Shown one piece after another: positions 8,964 to 17,394 of a stretch of 64,000 nucleotides of DNA (its first letter is position 1; each line of letters begins with the position of its first letter). The stretch spans positions 248,001 through 312,000 of the forward strand of contig NZ_JARJHL010000017.1 in the NCBI RefSeq assembly GCF_029309835.1, written 5' to 3'. This DNA comes from Paracoccus sp. DMF-8. Its GTDB lineage: Bacteria > Pseudomonadota > Alphaproteobacteria > Rhodobacterales > Rhodobacteraceae. Position numbers and translations under genes: made by a program. The notes under the pieces were generated by a model, which was not told where the DNA came from, searched no databases, and saw only the letters and a list, made by a program, of their open reading frames with translations.

Positions 8964-9758
8964 ATGTCGCGCATCCTGACCCTGCACCAGCTTAGCCTGC
9001 GCGACACCGATCCGGTCGCGCTTTGCTGCATCGCGGCGGATACGGGCTTTGACCATGTGTCGGTGTTTCTGCATCCGCCCGCGCCGCAACTGGATATCTT
9101 TCCACGCCTGAAACCCGGCGCGGAAACCGCAGCCTTCCGCGAGGTGATGCGGACGACCGGCGTTCAGGTCCATAATATCGAGGCCCTGCCCTTTTCCGGC
9201 CGCACCGATCCGGCGGAATATCTGCCGGTTCTGGATCACGCGGCGGATATCGGCGCGAAACGGGCGACCGTGCTGATCTATGACCGCGACCTGCGCCGCG
9301 CCTCTGACCGGCTGTCGCGGACCTGCGATGCGGCGGCGGAACGCGGCATTGCGATTTCCATCGAATTCATGGCCTATTCGACGCTGTCGACCCTGCCGAT
9401 TGCGGCGGCTTTCGTGCGCGACAATGGCCATGCCAACCTCAGCCTGCTGCTGGACCCGCTGCATCTGGCGCGCACCGGCGGCAGCCCCGCCGATATCGCG
9501 CCCGCCGCCGACCGGATCGGCGCGCTGCAATTTTGCGACGCGCCCCTGACCGCGCCCGCAGATGCCTTTGCCGAGGCGGTCGAGGATCGCGCCATTCCCG
9601 GTCAGGGCGAATTGCCCCTGCAACAGATCCTGGACCTGACATCGCCCGATCTGCCGCTGGATGTCGAGGTCCCGATGCTGCGCCTGCAACAGCAGGGCAT
9701 CAGCGCGCTCGACCGGGCAAGGCTGCTGAGAAAATCGCTGGACGATTTCCGGATCTAA
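8964..9758 (+). CDS. Sugar-phosphate isomerase/epimerase-like TIM barrel (xylose-isomerase superfamily), copy 1
   Basis: The 264-residue protein has an AP-endonuclease-2/xylose-isomerase barrel outline. Candidate metal ligands are in ISIEFMAYS (Glu), LLLDPLHLART (Asp and His), and DVEVP (Glu) near the end. Members act as epimerases, isomerases, dehydratases or lyases. It is the last gene of the livKHMGF operon and meets the convergent small Rieske gene tail to tail (4-base overlap). A broken paralogue lies at 21166-21961. The substrate is unknown. Confidence 0.85.
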   Translation: MSRILTLHQLSLRDTDPVALCCIAADTGFDHVSVFLHPPAPQLDIFPRLKPGAETAAFREVMRTTGVQVHNIEALPFSGRTDPAEYLPVLDHAADIGAKRATVLIYDRDLRRASDRLSRTCDAAAERGIAISIEFMAYSTLSTLPIAAAFVRDNGHANLSLLLDPLHLARTGGSPADIAPAADRIGALQFCDAPLTAPADAFAEAVEDRAIPGQGELPLQQILDLTSPDLPLDVEVPMLRLQQQGISALDRARLLRKSLDDFRI

Positions 9759-10093
9759 CGGGCGCGCACCAAGACGCGGCGGCCCTGAATCCGGACCTCG
9801 ACCTTGGGCAGATCGCGGCACATCGAGGACAGGGATTTGCCGGTCGAACAATCGAACCGCGCGCCATGGGCCGGGCATCTGACAATCGTGCCCTCGACCT
9901 CGCCCTGCGAAAGCTTCGCGAATTGATGGGTGCAATTTCCGGAAAAGGCGACGATTTCATCGCCCTGACGACACAGGATCACCTCGCGCCCGGCTGCGGT
10001 CACGAACCACGGCGCCTTGCCGGGCACCTGCATGGTCGAACCGACATCGGTGAATTCGTCCTGATCGCCCGAACCCAGATTCTTGGGGATCAT
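9755..10093 (-). CDS. Small Rieske [2Fe-2S] ferredoxin-like protein
   Basis: The 112-residue protein consists of a single Rieske domain with Cys54-x-His56 (CTH) and Cys73-x2-His76 (CPAHGARF), the arrangement of NirD- or BphF-type Rieske ferredoxins. It lies 73 bases downstream of the acyl-CoA dehydrogenase gene on the same strand, so it is probably cotranscribed. With the plant-type ferredoxin at 2322 it gives the island two distinct 2Fe-2S electron carriers. Which of them serves the Rieske oxygenase is not decidable here. Confidence 0.9.
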   Translation of the reverse strand: MIPKNLGSGDQDEFTDVGSTMQVPGKAPWFVTAAGREVILCRQGDEIVAFSGNCTHQFAKLSQGEVEGTIVRCPAHGARFDCSTGKSLSSMCRDLPKVEVRIQGRRVLVRAR

Positions 10094-10166
10094 CTTTCCC
10101 TCGTCTCGTTTACGGCATGCAGCCTCTGGCGAAGCGCCGGGCAGGTCAACCCGCCCGGCAGGATGT

Positions 10167-11330
10167 TCACGACCGGCGCTGATTGAAGCGGCGGCCGACC
10201 ATGGCGGCGGTGATGTTCACCTTCTGGATATCCACGGCGCCACCCGCGATGCCCCAGCCCCGAGAATCGCGCAGCCGGCGTTCCATCGGATATTCCTTGG
10301 AATAGCCATAGCCGCCCATCAACTGCACCGCATTCCCCGTCACCTCGCGCGAGATTTCATTGGCAAAGCATTTCGCCAGCGAACTGTCGAGGATCGAGGG
10401 CATACCATCCTGCGCGTTCTGCGCCGCGCGATGGATCAGCAGGCGGGCGGCATCGACGCGCAGGCGCATTTCGGCCAGCTTGATCTGCACCGCCTGAAAA
10501 TCGACCAGCGGACGGCCGAATTGCTGGCGTTCCTGAACGTATTCCAGAACATCCTCCAGCGCGCCGGATGCCTGGCCAAGCGACATGGTCGCATTGCCGC
10601 AGCGTTCCAGATCGAACGCCTCCATCAGGCGCTTGAAGCCACCGCCGGGAACGACGATGTTTTCCAGCGGCAGTTCGACATTGTCGAAAAACAGATCGCT
10701 GGACGGCACGCCGCGAAAGCCCATAAGCTTTTCCTGCGGGCCAAAGCTGAAACCGGGCGTGCCCTTTTCCAGATAGACCGCACCGATCCCGCCCGCGCCG
10801 GGCGTGTCGTCGAAACGCGCATAGATCACATAGCCGTCGGCATGGCCGCCGCCCGAACACCACCGCTTGTTGCCGTTCAGCACGACCTTGTCGCCTTCGA
10901 CACGGGCGCGGGTCTTCAGGTCGGTCAGCGCCGATCCCGCATCGGGTTCGGACATGCCGATGGCGATGACCTTTTCGCCCCGGCACACTTCGGGGATGAC
11001 GCGCGTCTTCAGCGATTCTGGGGCGAAATGTTCGATGGCACGGACCGGGCCCACGCAGGATCTGAACACCGGAAAGGCCACGGCGGAACTGATCTTGGCA
11101 AATTCCTCGACGACCAGCAGCGCCTCGAGATTGCCAAGGCCAAGCCCGCCATATTCCTCGGACACGTTGATGCCCAGAAAGCCCATTTCAGCGTAGCGCC
11201 GGATCACGTCATGCGGGACAGGCTCTGCCTTTTCCTCAAGCTCGCGGGCGAGATCCGTCAACCCGCTGCGCGCGAACCTGCGGGCGGCCTCTTGCAGGTC
11301 ACGCTGGATCTCGGTCAGCCGGAAATCCAT
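10167..11330 (-). CDS. Acyl-CoA dehydrogenase
   Basis: The ATG at 11330 follows GGAGGAG; the upstream in-frame TTG at 11342 is an unlikely start. The 387-residue flavoprotein has the three-domain ACAD outline, including MSEPDAGSALTDLK and the C-terminal GGYGYSKEYPMERRLRDSRG. The usual catalytic Glu of the C-terminal IYEGT motif is absent (the sequence reads GIAGGA). A Glu does occur in FDLERCG, the helix-G position used by isovaleryl-CoA and long-chain dehydrogenases, so activity on a branched or cyclic acyl-CoA is plausible. It is divergent from the E1 alpha gene across a gap with an operator-like box. Confidence 0.9.
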   Translation of the reverse strand: MDFRLTEIQRDLQEAARRFARSGLTDLARELEEKAEPVPHDVIRRYAEMGFLGINVSEEYGGLGLGNLEALLVVEEFAKISSAVAFPVFRSCVGPVRAIEHFAPESLKTRVIPEVCRGEKVIAIGMSEPDAGSALTDLKTRARVEGDKVVLNGNKRWCSGGGHADGYVIYARFDDTPGAGGIGAVYLEKGTPGFSFGPQEKLMGFRGVPSSDLFFDNVELPLENIVVPGGGFKRLMEAFDLERCGNATMSLGQASGALEDVLEYVQERQQFGRPLVDFQAVQIKLAEMRLRVDAARLLIHRAAQNAQDGMPSILDSSLAKCFANEISREVTGNAVQLMGGYGYSKEYPMERRLRDSRGWGIAGGAVDIQKVNITAAMVGRRFNQRRS

Positions 11331-11362
11331 CAACTCCTCCAAAAATACATTTATGCTTGCTT

Positions 11363-11374
11363 AAATATACACAA
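11363..11374. promoter_or_regulatory. Candidate operator AAATATACACAA in the divergent ACAD / E1-alpha promoter region
   Basis: The 125-base AT-rich gap between the divergent acyl-CoA dehydrogenase (11330) and E1 alpha (11456) genes contains TATACACAA, the right three quarters of the box at 27145 (9 of 12 bases match). One site here could control both units. Confidence 0.4.
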
Positions 11375-11455
11375 CGCCGCAGATTTGAACATATATAAAT
11401 TGACATCACCCTGAAAATCGACCAGCTTTCAGACACAGAAAGCGGAGAGAGACCC

Positions 11456-12433
11456 ATGCAGCAAAGCCGCACCGACATTCTCAGGGCCTATCGCCAGATG
11501 CGGATGATTCGGGAATTCGAAGAAAAGCTACATATCGAAAACCGCAGCGGCGAAATTGCGGGTTTCACGCATCTTTATGCCGGGCAGGAAGCGATTGCCG
11601 TGGGCATCTGCGAACATCTGACCGACCGCGACTACATCAGTTCGACCCACCGCGGGCACGGCCATTGCATCGCCAAGGGCTGCGATCCGCGCCTGATGAT
11701 GCATGAAATCTATGGCCGCGCGGATGGGCTGTGCAAAGGGCGCGGCGGTTCCATGCATATCGCCGATATCGACAAGGGGATGCTGGGCGCCAATGGCATC
11801 GTCGGCGGCGGCCCCCCGATCGCGGTTGGCGCGGCGCTGACCTGTCTGGCGCGCGGCGATGGCAGCGTTTCGGTGTCCTTTGGCGGCGGCGGATCATCGA
11901 ACCAGGGCACCGTGTTCGAGGCGATGAACATGGCCGTCGTGCTGAAGCTGCCCAAGATCTTTGTCTTTGAACTGAACGGCTATTCCGAACATACCGGCGA
12001 AACCTACATGATCGGGTCGGACATCGTGCAGCGCACCGAAGGCTTTGGCCTGCCGGTCTTTCAGGCGGATGGGTTCGATTATTTCTCGGTCCATCAGGCG
12101 ATGGCCGATGCGCTGGAACATGTCCGCGCGGGCAAGGGTCCCTGCGCGCTGGTCGCCGAGGCGACGCGCTATTTCGGCCATTTCGAAGGAGATCCGCAGA
12201 ATTACCGCGCCAAGGACGAGGTCAAGGGCCTGCGCGAAACCCGCGACGCCCTGCTGCATTTCCGCGCCAGGGTGACCGAGGCGGGCCCTTTGGACGCCGC
12301 CGAACTGGACGCCATCGACAGCGAAGTCGCCGCCTTTATCGAAGATTGCGTGACATCCGCCAAGGCCGGCCCGACACCCGGACCCGAGGTGATGCTGGCC
12401 GATGTCTACGCCGATTACCAGGACAAGCCATGA
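11456..12433 (+). CDS. Thiamine-diphosphate-dependent 2-oxoacid (acetoin-like) dehydrogenase E1 component, alpha subunit
   Basis: The 325-residue protein aligns by eye with AcoA/PdhA-type E1 alpha subunits (STHRGHGHCIAKG near residue 62, then GGSMHI). GGAGAGAG precedes the ATG. The ThDP/Mg motif normally reads GDG about 27 residues before NN; here the first part is GGG (Gly144 where the Mg-binding Asp is expected) and the second is LN (173-174). Flanking residues SNQGTVFEAMNMA are well conserved. It heads an E1a-E1b-E2 operon with ATGA overlaps. No E3 gene is present. Confidence 0.88.
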   Translation: MQQSRTDILRAYRQMRMIREFEEKLHIENRSGEIAGFTHLYAGQEAIAVGICEHLTDRDYISSTHRGHGHCIAKGCDPRLMMHEIYGRADGLCKGRGGSMHIADIDKGMLGANGIVGGGPPIAVGAALTCLARGDGSVSVSFGGGGSSNQGTVFEAMNMAVVLKLPKIFVFELNGYSEHTGETYMIGSDIVQRTEGFGLPVFQADGFDYFSVHQAMADALEHVRAGKGPCALVAEATRYFGHFEGDPQNYRAKDEVKGLRETRDALLHFRARVTEAGPLDAAELDAIDSEVAAFIEDCVTSAKAGPTPGPEVMLADVYADYQDKP

Positions 12434-13443
12434 CCGTTAAATCCGTAAGAGATGCGCTGAACGAGGCGCTGTTTCAGGAAATGCGCCGCGACCCCAGTGT
12501 CATCGTCATGGGCGAAGACGTGTCCGGCGGCGCGGGCGGCTCGTCCGGCAGCCGTGACGCTGCGGGGGGCATTTTCGGCGTCACCAAGGGGTTGATCACC
12601 GAATTTGGCGAACATCGTGTCATCGACACGCCGATTTCCGAAAGCGCGATCATCGGCCTTGCCAATGGCGCGGCGCTGACCGGGATGCGTCCCGTCGCCG
12701 AATTGATGTTTGCCGATTTCGTCGGCGTCGCCATGGACCAGATCTACAACCAGCTGGCCAAGTTCCGGTATATGTTCGGCGGCAAGGCCAAGGCGCCGGT
12801 CGTCGTGCGCATGTCGATGGGCGCGGGCATGAACGCGGGCGCGCAGCACAGCCAGACCATCTATTCGATGCTGTCGGCGGTGCCGGGGCTGAAGGTCGTC
12901 GTGCCCTCGAACCCGGCGGACGCCAAGGGGATGCTGGCTGCCGCGATCCGCGACGACGACCCGGTGATCTTTCTGGAACACAAGGCCTTGTATTCGACCA
13001 AGGGCGAGGTGCCGGATGGCGAATATATCGCGCCGCTGCATGGCGCGAACCTTGTGCAATCGGGCAAGGATGCGACCGTCGTCACGCTTGGCCGGATGGT
13101 GCCGTTTTCGCAAAAGGCATCCGCCAAACTGGCCGAGGAGGGCATCACCTTTGATCTGATCGACCTGCGGTCCACCTCGCCCATCGACGAGGAACTGATT
13201 CTGGAAAGCCTGTCGCTGACCGGGCGGCTGGTGGTCGTCGACGAATCGAACCCGATGTGTTCCATCGCATCCGAAATCGCGGCCATCGCGGCGGAAAAGG
13301 GCTTTTCGTCCCTGCGCGGCCCCGTCATCCGCGTCACCGCACCCCATACCCCCGTGCCCTTCGCCCGCGAACTTGAACGGATGTATGTGCCCGGCCCCGA
13401 CCGGATCGCAGCGGCCATCCGCAAAGCCGTGAAAGGAGAATGA
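12430..13443 (+). CDS. 2-oxoacid (acetoin-like) dehydrogenase E1 component, beta subunit
   Basis: The start at 12430 overlaps the alpha-subunit stop (ATGA), and the 337-residue product begins with the transketolase-type pyrimidine domain (VIVMGEDVSGGAGG). It continues through MFADFVGVAMDQI and PVVVRMSMGAG to a C-terminal domain with VVDESNP. It forms the alpha2beta2 E1 heterotetramer with the preceding gene. The open frame upstream of 12430 has no ribosome site. Confidence 0.93.
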   Translation: MTVKSVRDALNEALFQEMRRDPSVIVMGEDVSGGAGGSSGSRDAAGGIFGVTKGLITEFGEHRVIDTPISESAIIGLANGAALTGMRPVAELMFADFVGVAMDQIYNQLAKFRYMFGGKAKAPVVVRMSMGAGMNAGAQHSQTIYSMLSAVPGLKVVVPSNPADAKGMLAAAIRDDDPVIFLEHKALYSTKGEVPDGEYIAPLHGANLVQSGKDATVVTLGRMVPFSQKASAKLAEEGITFDLIDLRSTSPIDEELILESLSLTGRLVVVDESNPMCSIASEIAAIAAEKGFSSLRGPVIRVTAPHTPVPFARELERMYVPGPDRIAAAIRKAVKGE

Positions 13444-13445
13444 GC

Positions 13446-14862
13446 ATGGCCGATATTCATCCCGTCACGCTGCCCAAATGGGGGCTTGAAATGTCCGAGG
13501 GGCAGATCTCGCGCTGGCTGGTTGCCGAAGGCGATGCGATCGAACCCGGCACCGAACTGGTCGATATCGAAACCGACAAGATCGTCAACACGCTGGACAC
13601 CGACAAGGGCGGCAAGCTGCGCCGCATTCTGGCGCCCGAAGGCGAAACCGCGCCCGTCGGCGCCCTGATCGCCGTGCTGGCCGATGACAGCGTCAGCGAT
13701 GACCGCGTTGCCGAATTCATCGCCTCCTATGTCGCGGTCAATGCCTCGTTCGACCCCGATTCCGATACCCCCGCCCCCCGAACCCGCAGCGGCGCCCTCC
13801 TCCTTGGCCGCGGCGGACAGCGCTGATGTGAAGGCTTCCCCCTTGGCCCGTCGCATCGCCGGTCAGCAAGGCATTGATCTGACCCAGGTGACCGGATCGG
13901 GCGTGAACGGCAAGGTCCGCAAGACCGACCTGCCGTCCACGCCCGCCGCGCTCTCCCCCGAACAGGCGGCGGCGCGCAATGCCGGTGCCAAGGCCAGCCA
14001 GATCGCGGTGAATTTCGCCAATGCGCTTGGGCTGGATATCAGCGGGCTCAGCGCGACCGGCTATCGCGGGCGGATTTCGCTGGCCGATGCGCAGGCGGCG
14101 GCGCAGGCGGCGGGCCTGTGGTCGCCTGTTGTCGCGGCGCCAGCGGCTGCCGCCCCTGTCGCCTTGGCGGCAACGCCGGGCGTCGAGCAACCCTTTACCG
14201 GGATGCGCAAATCCATCGCCAATGCGCTGCGCCAGTCGAAACAGACGGTGCCGCATTTCTACACCGCGATGGATGTCGAAATCGACGCGCTGATGGCGCT
14301 GCGCGCGCAGTTCAATGCGGGCCGCGAGGGCGCGGGCAAGCTGTCGGTCAACGACTTCATGCTGCGTGCGACCGCGCTGGCCTTGGCCGCCCATCCCGAG
14401 GTGAACATCCATGTCTCGGACAATGGCATCACCCGTTTCGATCAGGTCGACCTGTGCGTGGCGGTGGCGATTGACGCGGGGCTGATCACGCCGGTCATCC
14501 GCAATGCGGCGGCGCGGTCGGTGTCCGATATCTCGACCGAGGCGGGGCGGCTGATCGCGGCGGCGCGCGACCGCAGCCTGACGGCGGATGACCTGCGCGG
14601 CGGCACCTTCACGCTGTCGAACCTTGGTATGTATGGCGTGCGCCAGTTCGACGCGATCATCAACCCGCCGCAGGGCGCCATTCTGGCCGTCGGCGGTCCC
14701 CGCCGCGAGGCGCGCGAGGCCGAAGGCGGCGGCATCCGCTTTGCCAGCGTGCTGACCCTGACCCTGTCGGCCGATCATCGCGGCATCGACGGCGCGGTTG
14801 CGGCGCAATTCCTGTCCACGCTCAAGGCGCGGATCGAAACCCCGATGTCGCTGGTCATGTGA
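13446..14862 (+). pseudogene. Dihydrolipoamide acyltransferase (E2) of the acetoin-like dehydrogenase, frameshifted once
   Basis: The start at 13446 has AGGAG at good spacing; an ATG at 13440 overlaps the E1 beta stop. The first frame encodes a lipoyl domain (lysine in ETDKIVNT) and runs to 13826. The rest (two peripheral-subunit-binding-like segments, SPLARRIAGQQGI and a second near ANALGLDIS, then a catalytic domain with ADHRGIDGA) continues in another frame to 14862. The switch maps to the C5/C6 runs at 13768-13779, where one extra base explains it. Because both halves are intact, a sequencing error is likely and the true product would be about 470 residues. Confidence 0.88.
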
Positions 14863-14887
14863 CCCCGCGAACGGATCCGGCATGATG

Positions 14888-14912
14888 AAAAGGCCCCGTT
14901 TCGGGGCCTTTT
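14888..14912. terminator. Bidirectional Rho-independent terminator after the E1-E2 operon
   Basis: AAAAGGCCCCG-TTT-CGGGGCCTTTT is a perfect 11-base inverted repeat with T-runs on both strands. It lies between the convergent E2 and VOC genes and can end both transcripts. Confidence 0.9.
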
Positions 14913-14924
14913 CCATGTCTCGCA

Positions 14925-15404
14925 TCAGACCGTGTCAGGCATCTGCCAATGCGGCGCAAAGGTCTGATCCGGATCGTGAAATTCCAGCAGCTCGACGACA
15001 TTGCCATCGGGATCGCGGCCATAGACGGCCGTCAGACCGGGACGCGCCAAAGGTTCGGAGTTGAACGGCATCCCCGCCGCCAGCAGCCGCGCATATTCGC
15101 CCCGGATATCCGAGACGACCAGCCCGATATGCGTCAGACCGGCCCCGAAAAGGCGCTGTTCGCGATCTCGCATTTCGGGGTCGGGGCTGGAAAACTGGAA
15201 CAGTTCCAGAAAGCAGTTGTGATGGCGCAACATCGCCATCTGCGCCTGCGCCCCCTGCGTGCCCAACAACCGGTTCTGCACCGGCGCGCCGGGTTCCCAT
15301 TCGTGGCGATGCACCAGCGTGAAACCCAACAGCCCCGTGTAAAACCCGATCAGCCGCTGGATATCACGGGTGGAAATCGCCGTGTGATGGACCCCCAGAA
15401 TCAC
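14925..15404 (-). CDS. VOC family protein, type B copy 1
   Basis: A GTG start at 15404 gives 159 residues beginning VILGVHHTAIS; the longer open frame upstream is the end of the SnoaL gene in another frame. The protein has the VOC hallmarks of an N-terminal metal His (HHTAIS), NCFLELFQFSSP, a second His (THIGLVVSD) and DPDGNVVELLEF. It is clearly paralogous to the VOC at 22298-22771 (shared HHxAIST, NCFLELF, FSSP, YGxDPDGNV). Its start overlaps the probable true stop of the SnoaL gene (15401-15403). The reaction is unknown. Confidence 0.85.
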   Translation of the reverse strand: MILGVHHTAISTRDIQRLIGFYTGLLGFTLVHRHEWEPGAPVQNRLLGTQGAQAQMAMLRHHNCFLELFQFSSPDPEMRDREQRLFGAGLTHIGLVVSDIRGEYARLLAAGMPFNSEPLARPGLTAVYGRDPDGNVVELLEFHDPDQTFAPHWQMPDTV

Positions 15405-15968
15405 GCCTGGCTGTCCCGGTGCCGGGTAATGTCTCGACCCAACCCGTCCAGCTTGGCAGCGTTTCCGGGTAATCGCCCGGCAAGGGCGTATCATAGCCGC
15501 GCTGCCGCAGGGGCGAGGCCAGCGCCTCAGCATAGGCCTGCACCGGGACGTAATACAGGAATTTCAGCAGCCGCGAGGCAAAGAACCACTGCCCGTTTTC
15601 CCGGCGATATTCGTCCTCATACCGCAGCGAGCCGACCAGAACCTGTTGATTGCGCACGGCTTCGGCATGGCAAAACACCTCGCCCGTGGCGCGGTCGGGG
15701 TTTTCGGGGTCAAAGGTGATGACCGTGTCATGGGTCCAGTGGACCGACAGGCCCAGCACCTCGAACCGCTTGCGATACATCTGCATGATGCCGTCCAGCC
15801 CCTGCCCCGTCATGCGCCCATCGGCGGAACGCACCCAGAGCTTTCGCGAAACAGCGACCGCAGCAGCGGCACGTCGCGATCATCGCAGGCTTTGCAGTAA
15901 TGTGAAATCAGCGCCAGAATCTCGGCACGCGATTCCAGCCGGTCAAGGCGGCTTTCCAGATCGGTCAT
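15401..15968 (-). pseudogene. SnoaL/NTF2-like (ketosteroid-isomerase-fold) protein, frameshifted
   Basis: From the ATG at 15968 (GGGAGG upstream) the frame reads MTDLESRLDRLESRAEILAL through RDVPLLRSLFRES and is then lost. The family-typical continuation WVRSADGRMTG...MYRKRFEVLGLSVHW lies in another frame from about 15836-15846, consistent with one missing base. A second missing base near 15450-15456 would give the tail GLGRDITRHRDSQA and a stop overlapping the next GTG, which looks more natural than the stop at 15364. Such SnoaL_4 proteins often sit beside Rieske oxygenases in ring-degradation clusters. The role here is unknown. Confidence 0.75.
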
Positions 15969-16074
15969 ATCATCCTCCCATATTCGACGCATAGATTTGC
16001 ACATATTGACTTGCCGTTCATTATATTATTTTATTATTTTTGCATATTTATTGCTGCGACCACAGGGATCACCC
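15969..16074. promoter_or_regulatory. AT-rich divergent promoter region
   Basis: The 106 bases between the SnoaL gene and the PaaI-like gene are strikingly AT-rich (about 15992-16052) in an otherwise GC-rich region, as expected for divergent promoters. TTGCATATTTAT at 16040-16051 is a weak match (7 of 12) to the island's operator-like box. Confidence 0.4.
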
Positions 16075-16602
16075 ATGTCAGCAGAAGCCTTCTATCGCCC
16101 GCAAGACTGGGAAAGCACCTATGCCACGCCGGACGGCTGGATCGAACTGCCATCCCCCGGCGGGTTCTGCGATACCTTCGGGCCTGTCCATGCGACCCGC
16201 GACGGCCCCGGCAGCTTTGCCGTGGGCTTTCGCTGCACGGAACGCCACCTGAACCCCTCGCGCTACTGCCATGGCGCGGCGCTTGGCGCCTTTACCGACA
16301 TGCAGGCCTATGGCGTCCAGCATCTGGTCGGCTATCAGGCCGCCGTCGTGCCGACGATTTCGATGAACATCGACTTTCTGTCCATCGTCAACATGGGCGA
16401 ATGGGTGCGCGGCGATATCGAGGTGACGCGCAAGACCCGCAATCTGGTCTTTGCCCTGATGCGTTGCAGCGTGGACGGCCGCCCGGTGATGAACGCCCGC
16501 GCGCTGTTCAAGGTCGCGGCCATGTCGGATCTGGCCGACACCAGTTATTTCGACAATATCGGCCCGGAAATCGAACGCCGCTTTGCCCGGATCGGCCGCT
16601 GA
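16075..16602 (+). CDS. PaaI-like hotdog-fold acyl-CoA thioesterase
   Basis: Start 16075 gives 175 residues; an upstream in-frame ATG at 15997 would add a spurious hydrophobic stretch from the promoter region. The hotdog fold is supported by NPSRYCHGAALGAFTDMQAYG (inner helix with the acidic residue) and PTISMNIDFLSI, as in acyl-CoA thioesterases of the PaaI group. It opens an operon with two further hotdog genes and a CoA ligase, joined by ATGA overlaps. The likely role is release or proofreading of CoA intermediates. Confidence 0.82.
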   Translation: MSAEAFYRPQDWESTYATPDGWIELPSPGGFCDTFGPVHATRDGPGSFAVGFRCTERHLNPSRYCHGAALGAFTDMQAYGVQHLVGYQAAVVPTISMNIDFLSIVNMGEWVRGDIEVTRKTRNLVFALMRCSVDGRPVMNARALFKVAAMSDLADTSYFDNIGPEIERRFARIGR

Positions 16603-17054
16603 TGCCCCGGCCAGAGGCTGCAACCGACCCGCGCGACATGCCGGACGGCTGGTTCGACCTGACGCCGGAACTGGACGACCGGGTGCGCGCGCTTTCCGCC
16701 GCCCCGCCCCGTCAGGGCGACCGCGCCCATCCGATCCATGCCTATCTGGGCGCGCTTGGCGGGATGCCGATGCGCATCGGTGATTTCAGCCGCGCGCTTG
16801 GGCTGGCCTTTGATGCGGGGCCGGTTCTGGGCGAATGCACGATGACCTATCCGGGCCGCCTGCGCACCGGACAGCGTTACCGGGTATCGACCGAAATCCT
16901 TGACCTGACGCGCAAGCCAAGCCGCCGCTTTGGCATGGCCGACCATCTGGTGCTGGCGATCACCCTGTCGGACGCGAGCGGCCCGGCCAGCATCCTGCGG
17001 TTCAAGATGATAACTCCGGTGGTGGAAGATGAGCAGCGACACGACACGACCTGA
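16602..17054 (+). CDS. Hotdog-fold protein, probable N-terminal-type MaoC dehydratase half
   Basis: The ATG overlaps the stop of the thioesterase gene. The 150 residues include PMRIGDFSRALGLAFD, GPVLGECTMTYPGRLRTGQRYRVS and a terminal FKMITPV strand, which fits FAS1-like/MaoC N-terminal hotdog domains. The next gene supplies a hydratase-motif hotdog, so the two probably form a split MaoC-type enoyl-CoA hydratase heterodimer. Pairing is inferred from adjacency and the 26-base overlap. Confidence 0.65.
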   Translation: MPRPEAATDPRDMPDGWFDLTPELDDRVRALSAAPPRQGDRAHPIHAYLGALGGMPMRIGDFSRALGLAFDAGPVLGECTMTYPGRLRTGQRYRVSTEILDLTRKPSRRFGMADHLVLAITLSDASGPASILRFKMITPVVEDEQRHDTT

Positions 17055-17394
17055 CGCGACATTCGGACCGGTCAGCGGCGATGACATGGCGGAATGGTGC
17101 GCCGCCCTGCGCGACGACAACGCCATCCACCTCAGCCGCGCGGCGGCAGCAGCAGCGGGCTTTGGCCCGAACCGCGTCAACCCCGGCCCCGCCAATCTGG
17201 CCTATGTCCTCAGCGCCGCGATGGCACGCGATCCGCAGGCCGAATTCGCCCGGATCACCGCGCGCTTTCTGGGCAATGTTTTCGAAGGTGATATGCTGTC
17301 CATCCGGCTCGCCGACGAAGCCGCCGAATTGCGCGCCACCACCCGCGACGCCACCGTTCTGGCCGTCCAGCTTACCCGAAAGGAAAGACCGTGA
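17029..17394 (+). CDS. MaoC-like (R)-specific enoyl-CoA hydratase subunit
   Basis: This 121-residue hotdog protein contains the hydratase 2 motif D-x-N-x2-H (Asp29, Asn31, His34 in DDNAIHLS), followed by the expected Gly-rich segment GFGPNRVNPGP and FLGNVFEGDMLSI. The usual Pro after Asn is replaced by Ala. It overlaps the preceding hotdog gene by 26 bases and the next ligase gene by a stop/start overlap. The expected reaction is hydration of an enoyl-CoA. Confidence 0.75.
   Translation: MSSDTTRPDATFGPVSGDDMAEWCAALRDDNAIHLSRAAAAAAGFGPNRVNPGPANLAYVLSAAMARDPQAEFARITARFLGNVFEGDMLSIRLADEAAELRATTRDATVLAVQLTRKERP

Noticed and set aside
10136..10159. Hairpin GCCGGGC / GCCCGGC between the acyl-CoA dehydrogenase and small Rieske genes
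   Set aside because: Short stem, no U-run, and such GC hairpins are common by chance here; not listed as a terminator.
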